Shown one piece after another: positions 39,437 to 50,017 of a stretch of DNA of 64,000 nt. Source of the stretch: Psychrobacillus sp. INOP01 (GTDB lineage Bacteria; Bacillota; Bacilli; Bacillales_A; Planococcaceae); NCBI RefSeq assembly GCF_018140925.1, contig NZ_CP073315.1:1178001-1242000 (forward strand), written 5' to 3'. The translations under genes were made by a program, and so were the position numbers. Under the pieces are notes generated by a model. The model was not told the DNA's origin and made no database searches. It saw only the letters and a program-made list of their open reading frames with translations. Position 1 is the stretch's first letter; the number at the start of each line of letters is the position of its first letter.

Positions 39437-40210
39437 TTATTCAGGTTGATCGTTTAAAGTACCATCTTCTAAAACACGTGGCTGAATTAGTACTTCAACT
39501 CTTCTATTTTTTGCTCGATTTGCTGGAGTATCATTCGAAGCTACCGGTCTAAATTCACCGTAACCTTTTGCACTAAAATATAGCGGATCTATTGTATTAT
39601 TTCCTGCTAATATTTTCAGGAAGTTCACTGAACGCATAACGCTTAACTCCCAGTTGGAAGAAAACTCACTACTAGAGATGGGAATATTATCGGTATGCCC
39701 AGTGATAACCACATTTCTAGGGGGATCAAACACAAGCAAATCAGAGATATCTTCCGCAATTTGACGATACTCCCCTTTTACTTCTGCTTCACCGGTATCG
39801 AATAATATACTATCTCTTATCGTAACAAGGAGGCCTTCATCCGTCAGTTTAGTAACGAATTGTTTTTCTAATGCATTAACTGCTATATACTCATCCACAC
39901 TGTCTTGGATTTCTGCAAGTGCTTGCTGATCCTCCATATATGCAGTGCTCTCACCATCCTCGCCCTGACCTGAATCGTTTGGGGCATCAGGCATTTCAAC
40001 AGGAGATGGCTGTTCAAAAATACCAGTCCCTCCTTCGAGCACTTGGTTAAATGCTTGTGACATTTGTTCCAACTTTTGCTGATCTACGGAACTTGAAGCA
40101 AACAATACGATAAATAAGGCTAACAATAAGGTTAAAACATCGGAATATGGAAGAAGCCATGCTTCACTTACTTCCTCTTCATGCTTATGTTTCTTACGCT
40201 TCTTTGCCAA
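39437..40210 (-). CDS. motB: Flagellar stator protein MotB
   Basis: Proton-channel stator subunit, 257 residues. One membrane helix holds the essential Asp24 (PYSDVLTLL). A Gln/Gly-rich linker follows, then the OmpA-like peptidoglycan-binding domain with VVITGHTDNIP and AKGYGEFRPVASND. Start is TTG at 40210 after GGGGAGG, inside motA (17-bp overlap). With MotA it drives flagellar rotation. Confidence 0.93.
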   Translation of the reverse strand: MAKKRKKHKHEEEVSEAWLLPYSDVLTLLLALFIVLFASSSVDQQKLEQMSQAFNQVLEGGTGIFEQPSPVEMPDAPNDSGQGEDGESTAYMEDQQALAEIQDSVDEYIAVNALEKQFVTKLTDEGLLVTIRDSILFDTGEAEVKGEYRQIAEDISDLLVFDPPRNVVITGHTDNIPISSSEFSSNWELSVMRSVNFLKILAGNNTIDPLYFSAKGYGEFRPVASNDTPANRAKNRRVEVLIQPRVLEDGTLNDQPE

Positions 40211-40997
40211 GGCCAGCCTCCCCGCTTTCCTCTAAGACTTTTTTGCGCTCTGACATAGATAAATAGGAAGCCAGTTTTTGTTCGATAACCCGAGGAGCAT
40301 CTCCCTCTAAAACAGAAAGTATCCCTTCAAGCATCATAGTTTTTTGTCTAACTTCTTGTTTAGATTTACGTTTTAGTTTATTCGCAAATGGATGCCATAA
40401 AACATAACCAGTGAAAATCCCTAGTAGTGTCGCTATAAATGCTGCAGAAATGGCATGTGCTAATTTATCGATATCACTCATATCACTTAAAGCTGCAATT
40501 AGTCCAACTACTGCACCAAGTACACCTAAAGTAGGTGCATATGTACCTGCTTGCGTAAAAATTTGGGCTCCTCCAGAATGTCTTTCCTCTAATGCGTCAA
40601 TTTCCTCTGTCAAGACATCACGAATATAATCTGCATTTTGCCCATCAATAGCCAATGTCAGGCCATTTTTTAAAAATGGATCTTCTACATCTGTTGTTTT
40701 ACTTTCTAACGCTAATAATCCTTCTCTACGCGCAAGATCTGCCCAACTTGAAAACATTTTAATTACTTCCACATCAGGTACTAGCTTTGACTCTTTAAAA
40801 ATAACTCCAAAAAGCTTAGGTATCCTTTTTAACTCATTTGTTGGGAACCCAATGACAATTGTTGCGATTGTTCCGAATATGATGATTAAAATTGCAGCAG
40901 GGTTTAATAAGCTTGCTAAACCTGCCCCTTTTAATATCATACCAACAGCTAATGAAACAACCCCTATTATTAAACCGAATACTGTAGACTTATCCAT
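40194..40997 (-). CDS. motA: Flagellar stator protein MotA
   Basis: Four-helix stator subunit, 267 residues. The cytoplasmic loop between helices 2 and 3 carries charged residues that touch the rotor, and AGTYAPTLGVLGAVVGLI contains the conserved Pro of helix 3. GGGGGAAG precedes the ATG at 40995-40997. It is the first gene of motA-motB and has a sigma-D-like promoter. MotA/MotB here resemble the proton-type pair of B. subtilis rather than the sodium-type MotPS. Confidence 0.93.
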   Translation of the reverse strand: MDKSTVFGLIIGVVSLAVGMILKGAGLASLLNPAAILIIIFGTIATIVIGFPTNELKRIPKLFGVIFKESKLVPDVEVIKMFSSWADLARREGLLALESKTTDVEDPFLKNGLTLAIDGQNADYIRDVLTEEIDALEERHSGGAQIFTQAGTYAPTLGVLGAVVGLIAALSDMSDIDKLAHAISAAFIATLLGIFTGYVLWHPFANKLKRKSKQEVRQKTMMLEGILSVLEGDAPRVIEQKLASYLSMSERKKVLEESGEAGLGKEA

Positions 40998-41029
40998 TCA
41001 ACTTCCCCCACATTCTATTTCTTTCCTTT

Positions 41030-41055
41030 ATTTCGGCTATATTAATAACTTTTTA
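41030..41055 (-). promoter_or_regulatory. Sigma-D (motility) promoter of motA
   Basis: Minus strand TAAA (41055-41052), 14 bp, GCCGAAAT (41037-41030), close to the sigma-D consensus TAAA-N15-GCCGATAT. It lies about 33 bp before the motA ATG. Confidence 0.7.
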
Positions 41056-41188
41056 ATAAAAATCGACCGAATGATTATATTAAATTTCTAAATTATGAAC
41101 AAAATTTAGCTTATAGACTTATTTGAATATTGATAATACAAGCTCAAAACTGATATTATGGAGATAATAATAGAAAGGAAGTATCCAT

Positions 41189-42421
41189 ATGACATCTTTT
41201 AATACAAAATTAGAAAACTATGCTTCTCTTGTTGTAGAAGTAGGAGTGAATATTCAACCAGGTCAAAATTTATTTATCGCCGCTTCCACTGATAGCGTGG
41301 AATTAGTACGATTGATAACGAAAAAAGCATATGTAGCCGGCGCTAAACAAGTATTCGTAGATTTTACAGATGATGAGATTACTCGCTTACGCTATGAGCT
41401 TGCACCTGGGGACTCATTTGATTTCTTCCCTTCTTGGAAAGCTCAAGAAAAAGAATTATTAGCTGAAGGTGGCGCTGCATTTATTAGCGTTGTAAGCCAA
41501 AGCCCCGACCTTTTGAAAGGCATGGATTCTTCTAAAATCTCAGCGTTCCAAAAGGCTGCTGGTCAAGCATTAAGTAAATATCGTCAATATGTACAATCGG
41601 ATAAAATTAGTTGGTCAGTAATTGCATCTCCATCTACAGAATGGGCTAAAAAGGTATTCCCTAAATTACCAGAGGAGGAACAAGTACCTGCCCTATGGGA
41701 GGCAATCTTCCAAGCTGTTCGTGCGGATGTACCAAATCCAACACAAGCATGGATTGAACATGATAATCTTTTACATACAAAGGTAGATTATCTAAACGAA
41801 AAAAATTATAAAAAACTACATTATACAGCTCCTGGAACGGATTTAACGATCGAATTACCAAAAGGACATTTATGGTGTGGAGCTGGTAGCATAAACGAAA
41901 AAGGATTTTCTTTCATGGCTAACATGCCAACGGAGGAAGTATTCTCTGTCCCATTAAAAACGGGCGTCAACGGTTATGTAGCAAGTACGAAGCCATTAAG
42001 CTACGGTGGTAATATTATTGATAACTTCACTATCACATTTGAAAATGGACGTATTGTAAAAGTTGAGGCTGAACAAGGCAAAGAAGTGCTAGAAAACTTA
42101 GTTGCAACGGATGAAGGGTCTCATTATTTAGGTGAAGTAGCACTTGTCCCACATGACTCACCAATATCTAACTCTAATCTATTGTTTTACAACACATTAT
42201 TCGACGAAAATGCTTCTAATCACTTAGCAATTGGTAGTGCTTATGCTTTCTGTTTAGAAGGCGGCAAGAAAATGAGTAGAGAAGAACTAGCAGATAATGG
42301 TTTAAACGAAAGTATTACTCACGTAGATTTCATGATAGGTTCAGACAAAATGGATATCGATGGTATTAGAGAAGATGGAACTTCAGAGCCAATATTCCGT
42401 AATGGGAACTGGGCATTTTAA
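41189..42421 (+). CDS. M29 family aminopeptidase (AmpS-like), paralogue 1
   Basis: Metal-dependent aminopeptidase of 410 residues. The metal-ligand segments of M29 enzymes are present: MPTEEVFSVPLKTGVNGYV, GEVALVPHDSPI and SNHLAIGSAYAFCLEGGK, with HVDFMIGS near the end. It is clearly paralogous, over its whole length, to 53672-54904 in this window. Monocistronic; AAAGGAAG before the ATG. Confidence 0.88.
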   Translation: MTSFNTKLENYASLVVEVGVNIQPGQNLFIAASTDSVELVRLITKKAYVAGAKQVFVDFTDDEITRLRYELAPGDSFDFFPSWKAQEKELLAEGGAAFISVVSQSPDLLKGMDSSKISAFQKAAGQALSKYRQYVQSDKISWSVIASPSTEWAKKVFPKLPEEEQVPALWEAIFQAVRADVPNPTQAWIEHDNLLHTKVDYLNEKNYKKLHYTAPGTDLTIELPKGHLWCGAGSINEKGFSFMANMPTEEVFSVPLKTGVNGYVASTKPLSYGGNIIDNFTITFENGRIVKVEAEQGKEVLENLVATDEGSHYLGEVALVPHDSPISNSNLLFYNTLFDENASNHLAIGSAYAFCLEGGKKMSREELADNGLNESITHVDFMIGSDKMDIDGIREDGTSEPIFRNGNWAF

Positions 42422-42512
42422 TCTTGTTAACTGAAATTCTATATATTTCTAGTTACAATTCACTCATTTTTACGTTATAATAAAAACAAGAAAACTAGTG
42501 AGGTGTTATAAA

Positions 42513-42647
42513 ATGGCTTTATACACAGTTACAGTGCTTGGTTTTACTGCAATTATGGGAATCGCAGGCTATGTGATTTTACATTACTTTGGAAAAGGTA
42601 TGAATTCAAAAGATGCATCTACAGTAGATCCAAAACCTTTTCAATAA
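42513..42647 (+). CDS. Small membrane protein, 44 aa
   Basis: A short unassigned ORF: one strong hydrophobic helix (LYTVTVLGFTAIMGIAGYVI) followed by HYFGKGMNSKD and a polar tail. GAGGTG lies nine bases before the ATG and a perfect terminator follows 8 bp after the stop, so it looks like a real single-gene unit. Function unknown. Confidence 0.6.
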   Translation: MALYTVTVLGFTAIMGIAGYVILHYFGKGMNSKDASTVDPKPFQ

Positions 42648-42654
42648 CACACAA

Positions 42655-42690
42655 AACAACCGTCGAGTAAGCTGACGGTTGTTTTTTTAT
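42655..42690 (+). terminator. Terminator of the 44-aa ORF
   Basis: AACAACCGTC (42655-42664) pairs with GACGGTTGTT (42674-42683), then T6. Confidence 0.9.
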
Positions 42691-42902
42691 ATGTTATCTC
42701 TTCTCTTTTTCTTCTCAAATCAGCTACAAATCAATTACATTTAGATGACAAATCAGTACTATTCATTCATTTTTTCTATCTATTCTATTTCAAATGACCT
42801 AAAAACCTCTGAAATATATGTAAACTTCCATTATGTTACAAATGGCAATGCCCTGTTTATCTATTATACTTACTTAGTATGATTGGAATAGGAGGAAGAC
42901 AA

Positions 42903-43910
42903 ATGTTTTCAAACTCACATATTGGAATAGATTTAGGTACAGCAAATACGTTAGTTTATACAAAAAGCAAAGGCTTATTAATAGATGAACCTACAGTAGT
43001 AGCAGTTAATACTAAAACTCGTGAAATCGTTGCTTTCGGCGAGGAAGCAAAAAAAATGATTGGCAAAACACCCACTTCTATCGAGGTAATACGTCCTTTG
43101 AAGGATGGAGTCATTGCCGATTTTGATATTACAACACAATTATTGAAACTAATCATGCAAAAAGCAGGAAAAAAACTTGGTACTTCATTAAGAAAACCGA
43201 CTGTAATTGTATGTACTCCATCTGGTGCAACTTCTGTTGAACGAAGAGCCATACAAGATGCAGTAAGACAAAGTGGAGCAAAGGAAGTACAGTTAATGGA
43301 AGAGCCCGTTGCCGCTGCAATCGGTGCTGGTCTACCAGTCGACGAGCCAGTAGCTAGTATGATTGTGGATATTGGTGGGGGTACTACAGAAGTAGGTATA
43401 ATTTCTTTTGGTGGAGTTGTAGCATCTAATACAGTAAAAGCTGCTGGAGATCGTATGGATGAAGCAATTATTCACTTTGTTCGAAAAGAGTATAATGTCA
43501 TAATTGGCGAACCTACAGCTGAGACTATAAAGATGACTGTTGGACATGCTTTAGTGCCTCATGCAGTAGAACAAATGCAAGTTACAGGAAGAGATGTTGT
43601 GAGTGGTTTACCGAAGACTATTCATCTATCTTCTACTCAAATTCAAGGTGTTTTAAAAGAATCGTTGGAAACAATTTTAGAAGCAATTCGCGCTACACTA
43701 GAAACCTGCCCACCTGAACTTGCAGGAGATATAGTCGACCATGGGGTAATATTAACTGGTGGCGGTGCATTACTAAAAGACATTTCTGAATGGTTAACTC
43801 AGGTCATTGAAGTACCGGTTCATCTTGCACCAGAGCCATTACAGTCTGTGGCTATTGGTACAGGAAAATCCTTTTTTATAACAGACAGAAAACAAAAACT
43901 AGCAAGATAA
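42903..43910 (+). CDS. mreBH: Rod-shape-determining protein MreBH
   Basis: Bacterial actin, 335 residues, which directs cell-wall enzymes along the cylinder. Nucleotide-binding motifs [30 protein letters not shown] and the [11 protein letters not shown] hinge are intact. Among the three Bacillus paralogues it resembles MreBH most, for example in [21 protein letters not shown] and in its length. The start MFSNSHIG follows AGGAGG; eight upstream codons are rejected. A stand-alone gene, as MreBH is in B. subtilis. Confidence 0.88.
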   Translation: MFSNSHIGIDLGTANTLVYTKSKGLLIDEPTVVAVNTKTREIVAFGEEAKKMIGKTPTSIEVIRPLKDGVIADFDITTQLLKLIMQKAGKKLGTSLRKPTVIVCTPSGATSVERRAIQDAVRQSGAKEVQLMEEPVAAAIGAGLPVDEPVASMIVDIGGGTTEVGIISFGGVVASNTVKAAGDRMDEAIIHFVRKEYNVIIGEPTAETIKMTVGHALVPHAVEQMQVTGRDVVSGLPKTIHLSSTQIQGVLKESLETILEAIRATLETCPPELAGDIVDHGVILTGGGALLKDISEWLTQVIEVPVHLAPEPLQSVAIGTGKSFFITDRKQKLAR

Positions 43911-43911
43911 A

Positions 43912-44145
43912 GTGAAACTTCAATCAAGGGAGCTTTCCTCTGTTTGAACAAAACTCAGGCATATAAACGCTCCATTGTGCGGACGAAGCCACACGACGTG
44001 GCGCTTTTCGTCTATGTTCTATACCGTTTTTTTACGGGCAGTTACCTCCCACTGATGCTTTCTTGCTTGGGGCAAGCCCTGAAGTGGGAGTCTCACAACG
44101 TACATGACGTAGCGACTTTAACTGGCCGACCCGTTAATGCGGGGT
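43912..44145 (+). repeat. Second-family modular repeat, copy 1
   Basis: Begins one base after the mreBH stop with AGTGAAACTTCAATCA and ends CCCGTTAATGCG, both shared with 51952-52147. It contains the 15-bp palindromic module GCCACACGACGTGGC (43988-44002) and a stem TCCCACT / AGTGGGA (44047-44053, 44083-44089). It lies in a 649-bp gap. The open frame here has no homologue or ribosome site. Confidence 0.75.
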
Positions 44146-44221
44146 AAAATAGAATCTCCTCTAGAAATGAAAGCTGTTCGATATAATATTTGGAAGATAA
44201 TTCTATTTCTAAAAAACCAAT

Positions 44222-44270
44222 AAAAAAGCAAAATGTTACTCATCTGGTGAATAGCATTATTGCTTTTTTA
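44222..44270 (+). terminator. Hairpin with T run downstream of mreBH
   Basis: AAAAAGCAA and TTGCTTTTT form the base of an imperfect stem (with ATG / CAT inside), with T7 at the end. It probably ends read-through from mreBH and the repeat. Confidence 0.65.
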
Positions 44271-44409
44271 TATATTTATAAGATTGAAATACAAATGACA
44301 CTTAATTAGAAAGAAGTCAATTTTATAATTATTTGTTTCTATAAAAAACAAAAAATGTTTTACGAGATCCCAATATTTTACTCGTTTATTAAAGGCACAT
44401 CTCGTTTAT

Positions 44410-44445
44410 TTGAGTGGAAAGCCTCTGCCTGTAGCGGAAATCAAT
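44410..44445 (+). repeat. Collapsed remnant of the GC-rich 3' module
   Basis: Only about 36 bp: TTGAGTGGAAAG at one end and GTAGCGGAAATCAA at the other, joined by CCTCTGCCT. Both module ends remain while the whole interior is missing. The rest of 44271-44559 is AT-rich with no feature I can name. Confidence 0.7.
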
Positions 44446-44559
44446 TGAATAGAGCCTTCATTAAAGTATCAAAGATTATTTGGAAGGTACTAAGTAAAAA
44501 ACAAAGCAATTATTTTTCATTTCCTATAAAATATAATTACAACATAAAGGGGGAATTAG

Positions 44560-45129
44560 ATGCCAAGCTTGCATGAGATTTTAAAATACAATGATGACTT
44601 TGTGGAAAACAAACTATACGAACCATTTTTAACTACGAAATTTCCAAATAAACGAATTGTTATCTTAACTTGCATGGATACAAGGTTAACAGAGATGCTC
44701 CCAAAATCTATGAATTTTAAAAATGGTGATGTGAAAATTGTTAAAAGTGCTGGAGCAATCATCAACCATCCATTTGGTGGAATTATGCGTAGCCTTATCG
44801 TAGCTGTTTATGAGCTAAAGGCAGATGAGATTTATGTAATTGGTCATCATGATTGTGGAATGAGTGCTATAGAAACCGATAAAATTATGGATAAAATGAT
44901 TACTCGAGGAGTGGACCCTCGTGTATTAGATATCCTACAAAATTCTGGAGTGAACTTAGAAAAATGGTTGGAAGGTTTTTCCAACGTAGAAAGTAGTGTT
45001 TTACATAGTGTTGAGATGATACGAAATCACCCGCTTATGCTTCCATCAATTCCAGTTCACGGCCTAATTATTGATCCAGAAACTGGTCGCTTAGATTTAC
45101 TGACAGATGGTAATATCGACAAGAAATAA
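44560..45129 (+). CDS. Beta-class carbonic anhydrase (YtiB-like)
   Basis: Zinc enzyme hydrating CO2 to bicarbonate, 189 residues. The CMDTR motif supplies Cys38 plus the Asp40-Arg42 dyad; HHDCG (96-100) supplies the zinc His and Cys99. Size and sequence follow B. subtilis YtiB. GGGGGA precedes the ATG. Monocistronic, closed by a bidirectional terminator. Confidence 0.9.
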   Translation: MPSLHEILKYNDDFVENKLYEPFLTTKFPNKRIVILTCMDTRLTEMLPKSMNFKNGDVKIVKSAGAIINHPFGGIMRSLIVAVYELKADEIYVIGHHDCGMSAIETDKIMDKMITRGVDPRVLDILQNSGVNLEKWLEGFSNVESSVLHSVEMIRNHPLMLPSIPVHGLIIDPETGRLDLLTDGNIDKK

Positions 45130-45166
45130 ATTATTTCCTGGGAAATCGACATCGAAAATATGAAAG

Positions 45167-45205
45167 AAAACCCACTTATTCATTATTCATGAATAAGTGG
45201 GTTTT
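45167..45205. terminator. Bidirectional terminator
   Basis: Perfect 16-bp stem (45167-45182 against 45190-45205) with AAAACCCACTTATTCA / TGAATAAGTGGGTTTT. It serves the carbonic anhydrase gene and the convergent acetyltransferase. Confidence 0.92.
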
Positions 45206-45232
45206 TAGTTATTCAATTATACCCATGCTCTT

Positions 45233-45778
45233 TCAAAGCTCGTCAGTTAAGGATGCATATATAAAATGATCTTGCCATTTACCATTGATATAGAGCAACT
45301 TTCTTAATAGACCCTCTTTCTTGAAACCATTTTTTTCTAAGACTTTGATAGAGCCATTATTTTGCGGAGATACATATGCTTCGATACGATTTAATTGGAC
45401 ATGCTCAAATCCAAATATTTTCACTAAATGTACAGCTTCAGAAGCAATTCCTTTTCCAATATAAAATTCATCCATAGAATACCCAATAAGCCCACTTGAA
45501 AAAGGCATTCTTTTAATACTGTATAGCGATACACTACCAATCATTCTTTCTGTCTGATGTTCGAAAATACCGAAGCTATATTCTCTTTTTTCCTTAGACA
45601 ACGTGAGAGATTCTCGAATTTTCTCTCGTTGAACAGAAGTCGTGTAATAATCATCACGATGTAACGGTTCATAAACGGACCAATACATCTTATTGCGATA
45701 AGTCAGATCCGCTAGGGCTGGTGCATCTTTTGTATTTAATGTTCGTAAATAACATGTATCTCCTTCTAGATAAATCAA
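45233..45778 (-). CDS. GNAT family N-acetyltransferase (RimJ/RimL-like)
   Basis: Acetyl-CoA-dependent acetyltransferase, 181 residues. The C-terminal half shows IGYSMDEFYIGKGIASEAV (acetyl-CoA loop), LNRIEAYVSPQNNGSIKVLEKNGF, as in ribosomal-protein-alanine acetyltransferases. Start is TTG at 45778 after GAAGGTG. It lies 6 bp downstream of pepF in the same direction. The acceptor substrate is unknown. Confidence 0.85.
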   Translation of the reverse strand: MIYLEGDTCYLRTLNTKDAPALADLTYRNKMYWSVYEPLHRDDYYTTSVQREKIRESLTLSKEKREYSFGIFEHQTERMIGSVSLYSIKRMPFSSGLIGYSMDEFYIGKGIASEAVHLVKIFGFEHVQLNRIEAYVSPQNNGSIKVLEKNGFKKEGLLRKLLYINGKWQDHFIYASLTDEL

Positions 45779-45784
45779 ACACCT

Positions 45785-47587
45785 TCACCCTTTTGCGTTA
45801 GTTAATTGGATAAACTCCTTCACATCTTGAATACAAAGATCAATCCCTTTTATCCAAAATGATTCCTGAGTAATATCTTCGTTTAAATGCTTCATCGCTA
45901 AATCCTCCACTGACATTACTGCAGTGTCTTGCAATAAAGCAATGTATTTTTCCTCAAAGTTTGTCCCTTCGCTTATAGCTTTTGCATAAATACTTAAAGA
46001 GAATAAGTAACCAAATGTGTACGGGAAGTTATAAAATGGTACTTCTGTTATATAAAAATGCAATTTAGATGCCCAAAAATGCGGATGAGTTGTATCTAAT
46101 GCATCGCCATATGCTTCCTGTTGAGCTGTCTCCATTAAATCACTTAATCGAGCAGCAGATACGATTCCATTTTTACGCTCCTCATAGAATCTAGTTTCAA
46201 ATAAGAACCTAGCATGGATATTCATGAAAAATGCTACACTACGTTGAATTTTATCTTCAAGTAAAGCAATTTTTTCATCATCTGTTTTTGCTTCTTTTAC
46301 AGCAGCGTCTGCTACAATCATTTCTGCAAATGTGGAGGCGGTTTCAGCAACCCCCATTGCATATTGGCGATTCATCCAATGTACCGGTCTTAAAGCATAT
46401 GAATGGAAGGCATGACCTAATTCATGAGCCAGTGTAGAAACATTGGACATTGATCCACTATACGTCATGAATATACGTGATTCCTCTGATACAGGCATAC
46501 CTGTACAAAATCCTCCTGGACGTTTGTTTGGACGATCCTCTGCCTCAATCCAACCCTTTTCAAATGCATTTCTTGAAAATGATTCTAATTTTGGTCCAAA
46601 TTCTTTAAAATGTTTTAAGATAAACTCCGCGCCTTGTTGATAATCCATTTTCTCCGTAGAAGTACTTACTGGTGCTTCTAGGTCATACCAATGCATTTGT
46701 TTTTCGCCTAGCATTGCCGATTTTTTATTTAAGTATTCTACGAATGGAGCTTTATTTTTCGAGATAGCCCCCCACATTGCATTTAATGTTTCTTCTTTCA
46801 TGCGATTAATATGAAGGGGCTCCTCTAAAACGGAATTCCATCCTCTTTTTTCGTAAATTGCAAGACGGAAGCCTGCTATATGATTCAGTGTTTTGGCAAA
46901 GAACTCCTCTTTATCTGTCCAAGCAGCTTCTAGCGCTTCAAATGACTCTTTACGAATCGTAGCATCCTCGTGGGAACTGAGATTATTTGCTTGACCAACC
47001 GACATTTCTTTTTGTTCACCGTCAATTGTAAGTTTAATGCGAATATCACCGACTAGTAAATCATAAAGCTGCCCCCAAGAATGATAGCCATCCACTCCAA
47101 GCGTCGTAATCATGTCTTCCTCTTTTTCAGATAGCATTCGCTTTGCTTCATCTCTCCATTCATTTAACACAAAGGCAAATGGAGAAAGCCCAGCTGTTTC
47201 AAGTAGCTCCTTCCACACTGTTTCTTCCGTTTTACTTAGCACTTGTTGAATGGTTAGCATTTGAGAAGAGAACTTAGCATATAGCGATCCTACTTCCCCC
47301 TGTAATAATGCCGCTTGCTTATCCGTTGTATCCTGTGCCAAAAAACAACCTATTACTGCTCCACCTTCTGATAAATTGGTTGCTATATCTTTTAACTCAT
47401 TAATCGTTTGCTCGATATTTGAAACATCAGCAATGGATGTTGGTGATTCAAAGTTTTTTAGTTTAGTTTCAAAATTGCTTAGCTTTACTTTTACTTCATC
47501 CAAATGGCTTCTTAAAGATGGCGAGCTACTACCACCTTCAAAAAAGCGATCAAGATCCCAGACAACCGGATAAGTTTGTTCAATCAT
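45785..47587 (-). CDS. pepF: M3 family oligoendopeptidase (PepF type)
   Basis: Cytoplasmic zinc endopeptidase cutting medium-length peptides, 600 residues. The active-site motif HELGHAFH carries the two zinc histidines and the Glu, with a downstream Glu in the GVAETASTFAE segment as third ligand. The overall helical shell and the FNYP-like C-terminal FPYTFGYLFSL fit COG1164. The products would suit the peptide importer encoded at 4.3-9.9 kb, but no link is shown. Followed closely by the acetyltransferase. Confidence 0.9.
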   Translation of the reverse strand: MIEQTYPVVWDLDRFFEGGSSSPSLRSHLDEVKVKLSNFETKLKNFESPTSIADVSNIEQTINELKDIATNLSEGGAVIGCFLAQDTTDKQAALLQGEVGSLYAKFSSQMLTIQQVLSKTEETVWKELLETAGLSPFAFVLNEWRDEAKRMLSEKEEDMITTLGVDGYHSWGQLYDLLVGDIRIKLTIDGEQKEMSVGQANNLSSHEDATIRKESFEALEAAWTDKEEFFAKTLNHIAGFRLAIYEKRGWNSVLEEPLHINRMKEETLNAMWGAISKNKAPFVEYLNKKSAMLGEKQMHWYDLEAPVSTSTEKMDYQQGAEFILKHFKEFGPKLESFSRNAFEKGWIEAEDRPNKRPGGFCTGMPVSEESRIFMTYSGSMSNVSTLAHELGHAFHSYALRPVHWMNRQYAMGVAETASTFAEMIVADAAVKEAKTDDEKIALLEDKIQRSVAFFMNIHARFLFETRFYEERKNGIVSAARLSDLMETAQQEAYGDALDTTHPHFWASKLHFYITEVPFYNFPYTFGYLFSLSIYAKAISEGTNFEEKYIALLQDTAVMSVEDLAMKHLNEDITQESFWIKGIDLCIQDVKEFIQLTNAKG

Positions 47588-47744
47588 CTAAATATTCCTC
47601 CTATATTGACAATTATTTTAGAATTCTAGTATATCATGTTTTTCTAATGCAGATTGTTTGATTTTCGTCACATAACATTCATAATTCTAATTTGTTGTAG
47701 CTATATATCAAAGGTATACTTATTAAATAGAAGGAGGCAGCTGA

Positions 47745-48473
47745 ATGTTTAAAATAATCCTTTTAATGTTATTTTTTATATCTACTGTAATCGTTAAATT
47801 ACTATCTACTTTACTACCCATAAATGGTCAAACTAGTGGCGAGATATTCAATAGACTTCCCGTCTTTTTTACTCCAGCAAATTATGTATTTTATATATGG
47901 ATTGTTATTTTTATATTATTAGCTTGGTGGATTTGGAATATTATGAAGGACTACAAATCTTCTCGTCCTATACCTACGAAGCGCATTCTATTATTTGGAG
48001 CATCCTCTATTTTATATATTTTGTGCATATTTAGTTGGCATTATGAGCAGTTTGTATATTCTTTTGTTACTCTCACCGTCTTATTAAGCTGTTTGTTCAT
48101 GCTTTATATAACTTATCCTTTAGATGATATAAATCGAAAGAAACGTTTGCCAATTTCCTTAATTTTAGGCTGGACATTTATCAGTTTCTTCACAAATCTA
48201 TCTTATCTCCTTACGTTTTATGAATTTGATGGATTTGGTATGACAAAATCTCTTTGGGGAGTTATCTTCTTAACCATTGCGACAGCCATAGCTCTTCATT
48301 TTCGGTATCATTATTTCGACCGTCTTATGTCTGTTGTTTTTATCTGGACTTTCATTGGAGTTGCAATTCAACACAACTTTAGTCAACTACTCCTAACCGC
48401 AGCCTCTCTTTTCTTAAGCTGTGTCCTGATTGTAGGGATTATATTCCTTAAGAAAAGTGCAAGACCCCTTTAA
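47745..48473 (+). CDS. TspO/MBR-like integral membrane protein
   Basis: A 242-residue protein with about seven hydrophobic helices. FTPANYVFYIWIVIFILLAWW is like the FTPAGYVFxIWGxIY motif of the tryptophan-rich sensory (TspO-related) family. It is longer than canonical TspO (about 160 aa), as in the Bacillus-type relatives. Ligand unknown. GAAGGAGG before the ATG. The long repeat copy C begins at its stop codon. Confidence 0.65.
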   Translation: MFKIILLMLFFISTVIVKLLSTLLPINGQTSGEIFNRLPVFFTPANYVFYIWIVIFILLAWWIWNIMKDYKSSRPIPTKRILLFGASSILYILCIFSWHYEQFVYSFVTLTVLLSCLFMLYITYPLDDINRKKRLPISLILGWTFISFFTNLSYLLTFYEFDGFGMTKSLWGVIFLTIATAIALHFRYHYFDRLMSVVFIWTFIGVAIQHNFSQLLLTAASLFLSCVLIVGIIFLKKSARPL

Positions 48474-49118
48474 GTTCAAAACCTATTTCTAGCGTTTTGA
48501 AGGGCTTTAGACAGACGTATTGCTAAATTATTACCGAGTGAATTTTTAGTGATATTGGTTGTGACATCCCTCACAACCAATATCACTTTTTTCGGTAATC
48601 TTATGGCGTTTGCCTGTCCGTCGCCCTCCTACAACGCATAGAAACAGGTAAATGCATTTTTGGATAACTAGAGAAAAGCTACTTTCCTATTTATAGAAGA
48701 AGCTCTCGAAGATGCAATTTCGTTCGCTACTTCGTTTCTTTATGAGTCAAACACTTACTATTTTTCTTTATTTCCACTAGTAAAAAGAAAGTCTGATTCC
48801 TTCATCCATCATGAAATAATAGCATTTCTAATTCAACAGTGATTACAAATGCTTTTTCCCTACATTAACTTGGACTAATCTTAATATCTAAGCGATATGC
48901 TTTGCCAAATCTAATTATGGGGACTACTCAAATAATTGATTGTAGTGCAAGGTGGCGACTCCAGTGGGAAAAGCGTTATGCGAAGACCCCGCAGCGAAGA
49001 CATTGGCCAAACTTTGTTTGGGTAATGTCTTTGCGACGAGTAATCGCAGGAGCATATGTTTTCCGAACGAGGAGGCTGAGGCAACGCCCATGGAAAGCGT
49101 AAACCTGAAACGGAAATC
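48467..49118 (+). repeat. Long structured intergenic repeat, copy C
   Basis: Starts at the stop codon of the upstream gene and fills the 747-bp convergent gap before mapB. The central stem is perfect over 17 bp (48548-48564 against 48571-48587), enclosed by ATTACCGA (48530-48537) and TCGGTAAT (48592-48599). The 3' module (about 48940-49118) is longest here. It has a near-perfect 19-bp stem at 48994-49012 and 49016-49034 plus a GCGACGAG / CGCAGGAGCA segment shared with 36971-37121. Confidence 0.9.
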
Positions 49119-49171
49119 AGCAGTATCTATGAACACTGGTTTCGCAGTATGATAATCCATATACTTAATTT

Positions 49172-49212
49172 TAAAAAACGCCTTCGAAAGAGTAAAATTT
49201 CGAAGGCGTTTT
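49172..49212 (-). terminator. Terminator of mapB
   Basis: Perfect 15-bp stem AAAACGCCTTCGAAA / TTTCGAAGGCGTTTT (49175-49189, 49198-49212), A run before it, 9 bp after the mapB stop. Confidence 0.92.
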
Positions 49213-49220
49213 GTTTTATT

Positions 49221-49988
<768 letters not shown>

Positions 49989-50017
49989 TCACTAAATGTA
50001 TTCTAATCATATCATAT

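Noticed and set aside
43944-44147. 67-codon frame after mreBH
   Set aside because: Lies inside the second-family repeat; no counterpart in the copy at 51952 and no ribosome site.
48902-49160. Overlapping frames on both strands in the repeat
   Set aside because: By-products of the GC-rich module; not conserved among copies.
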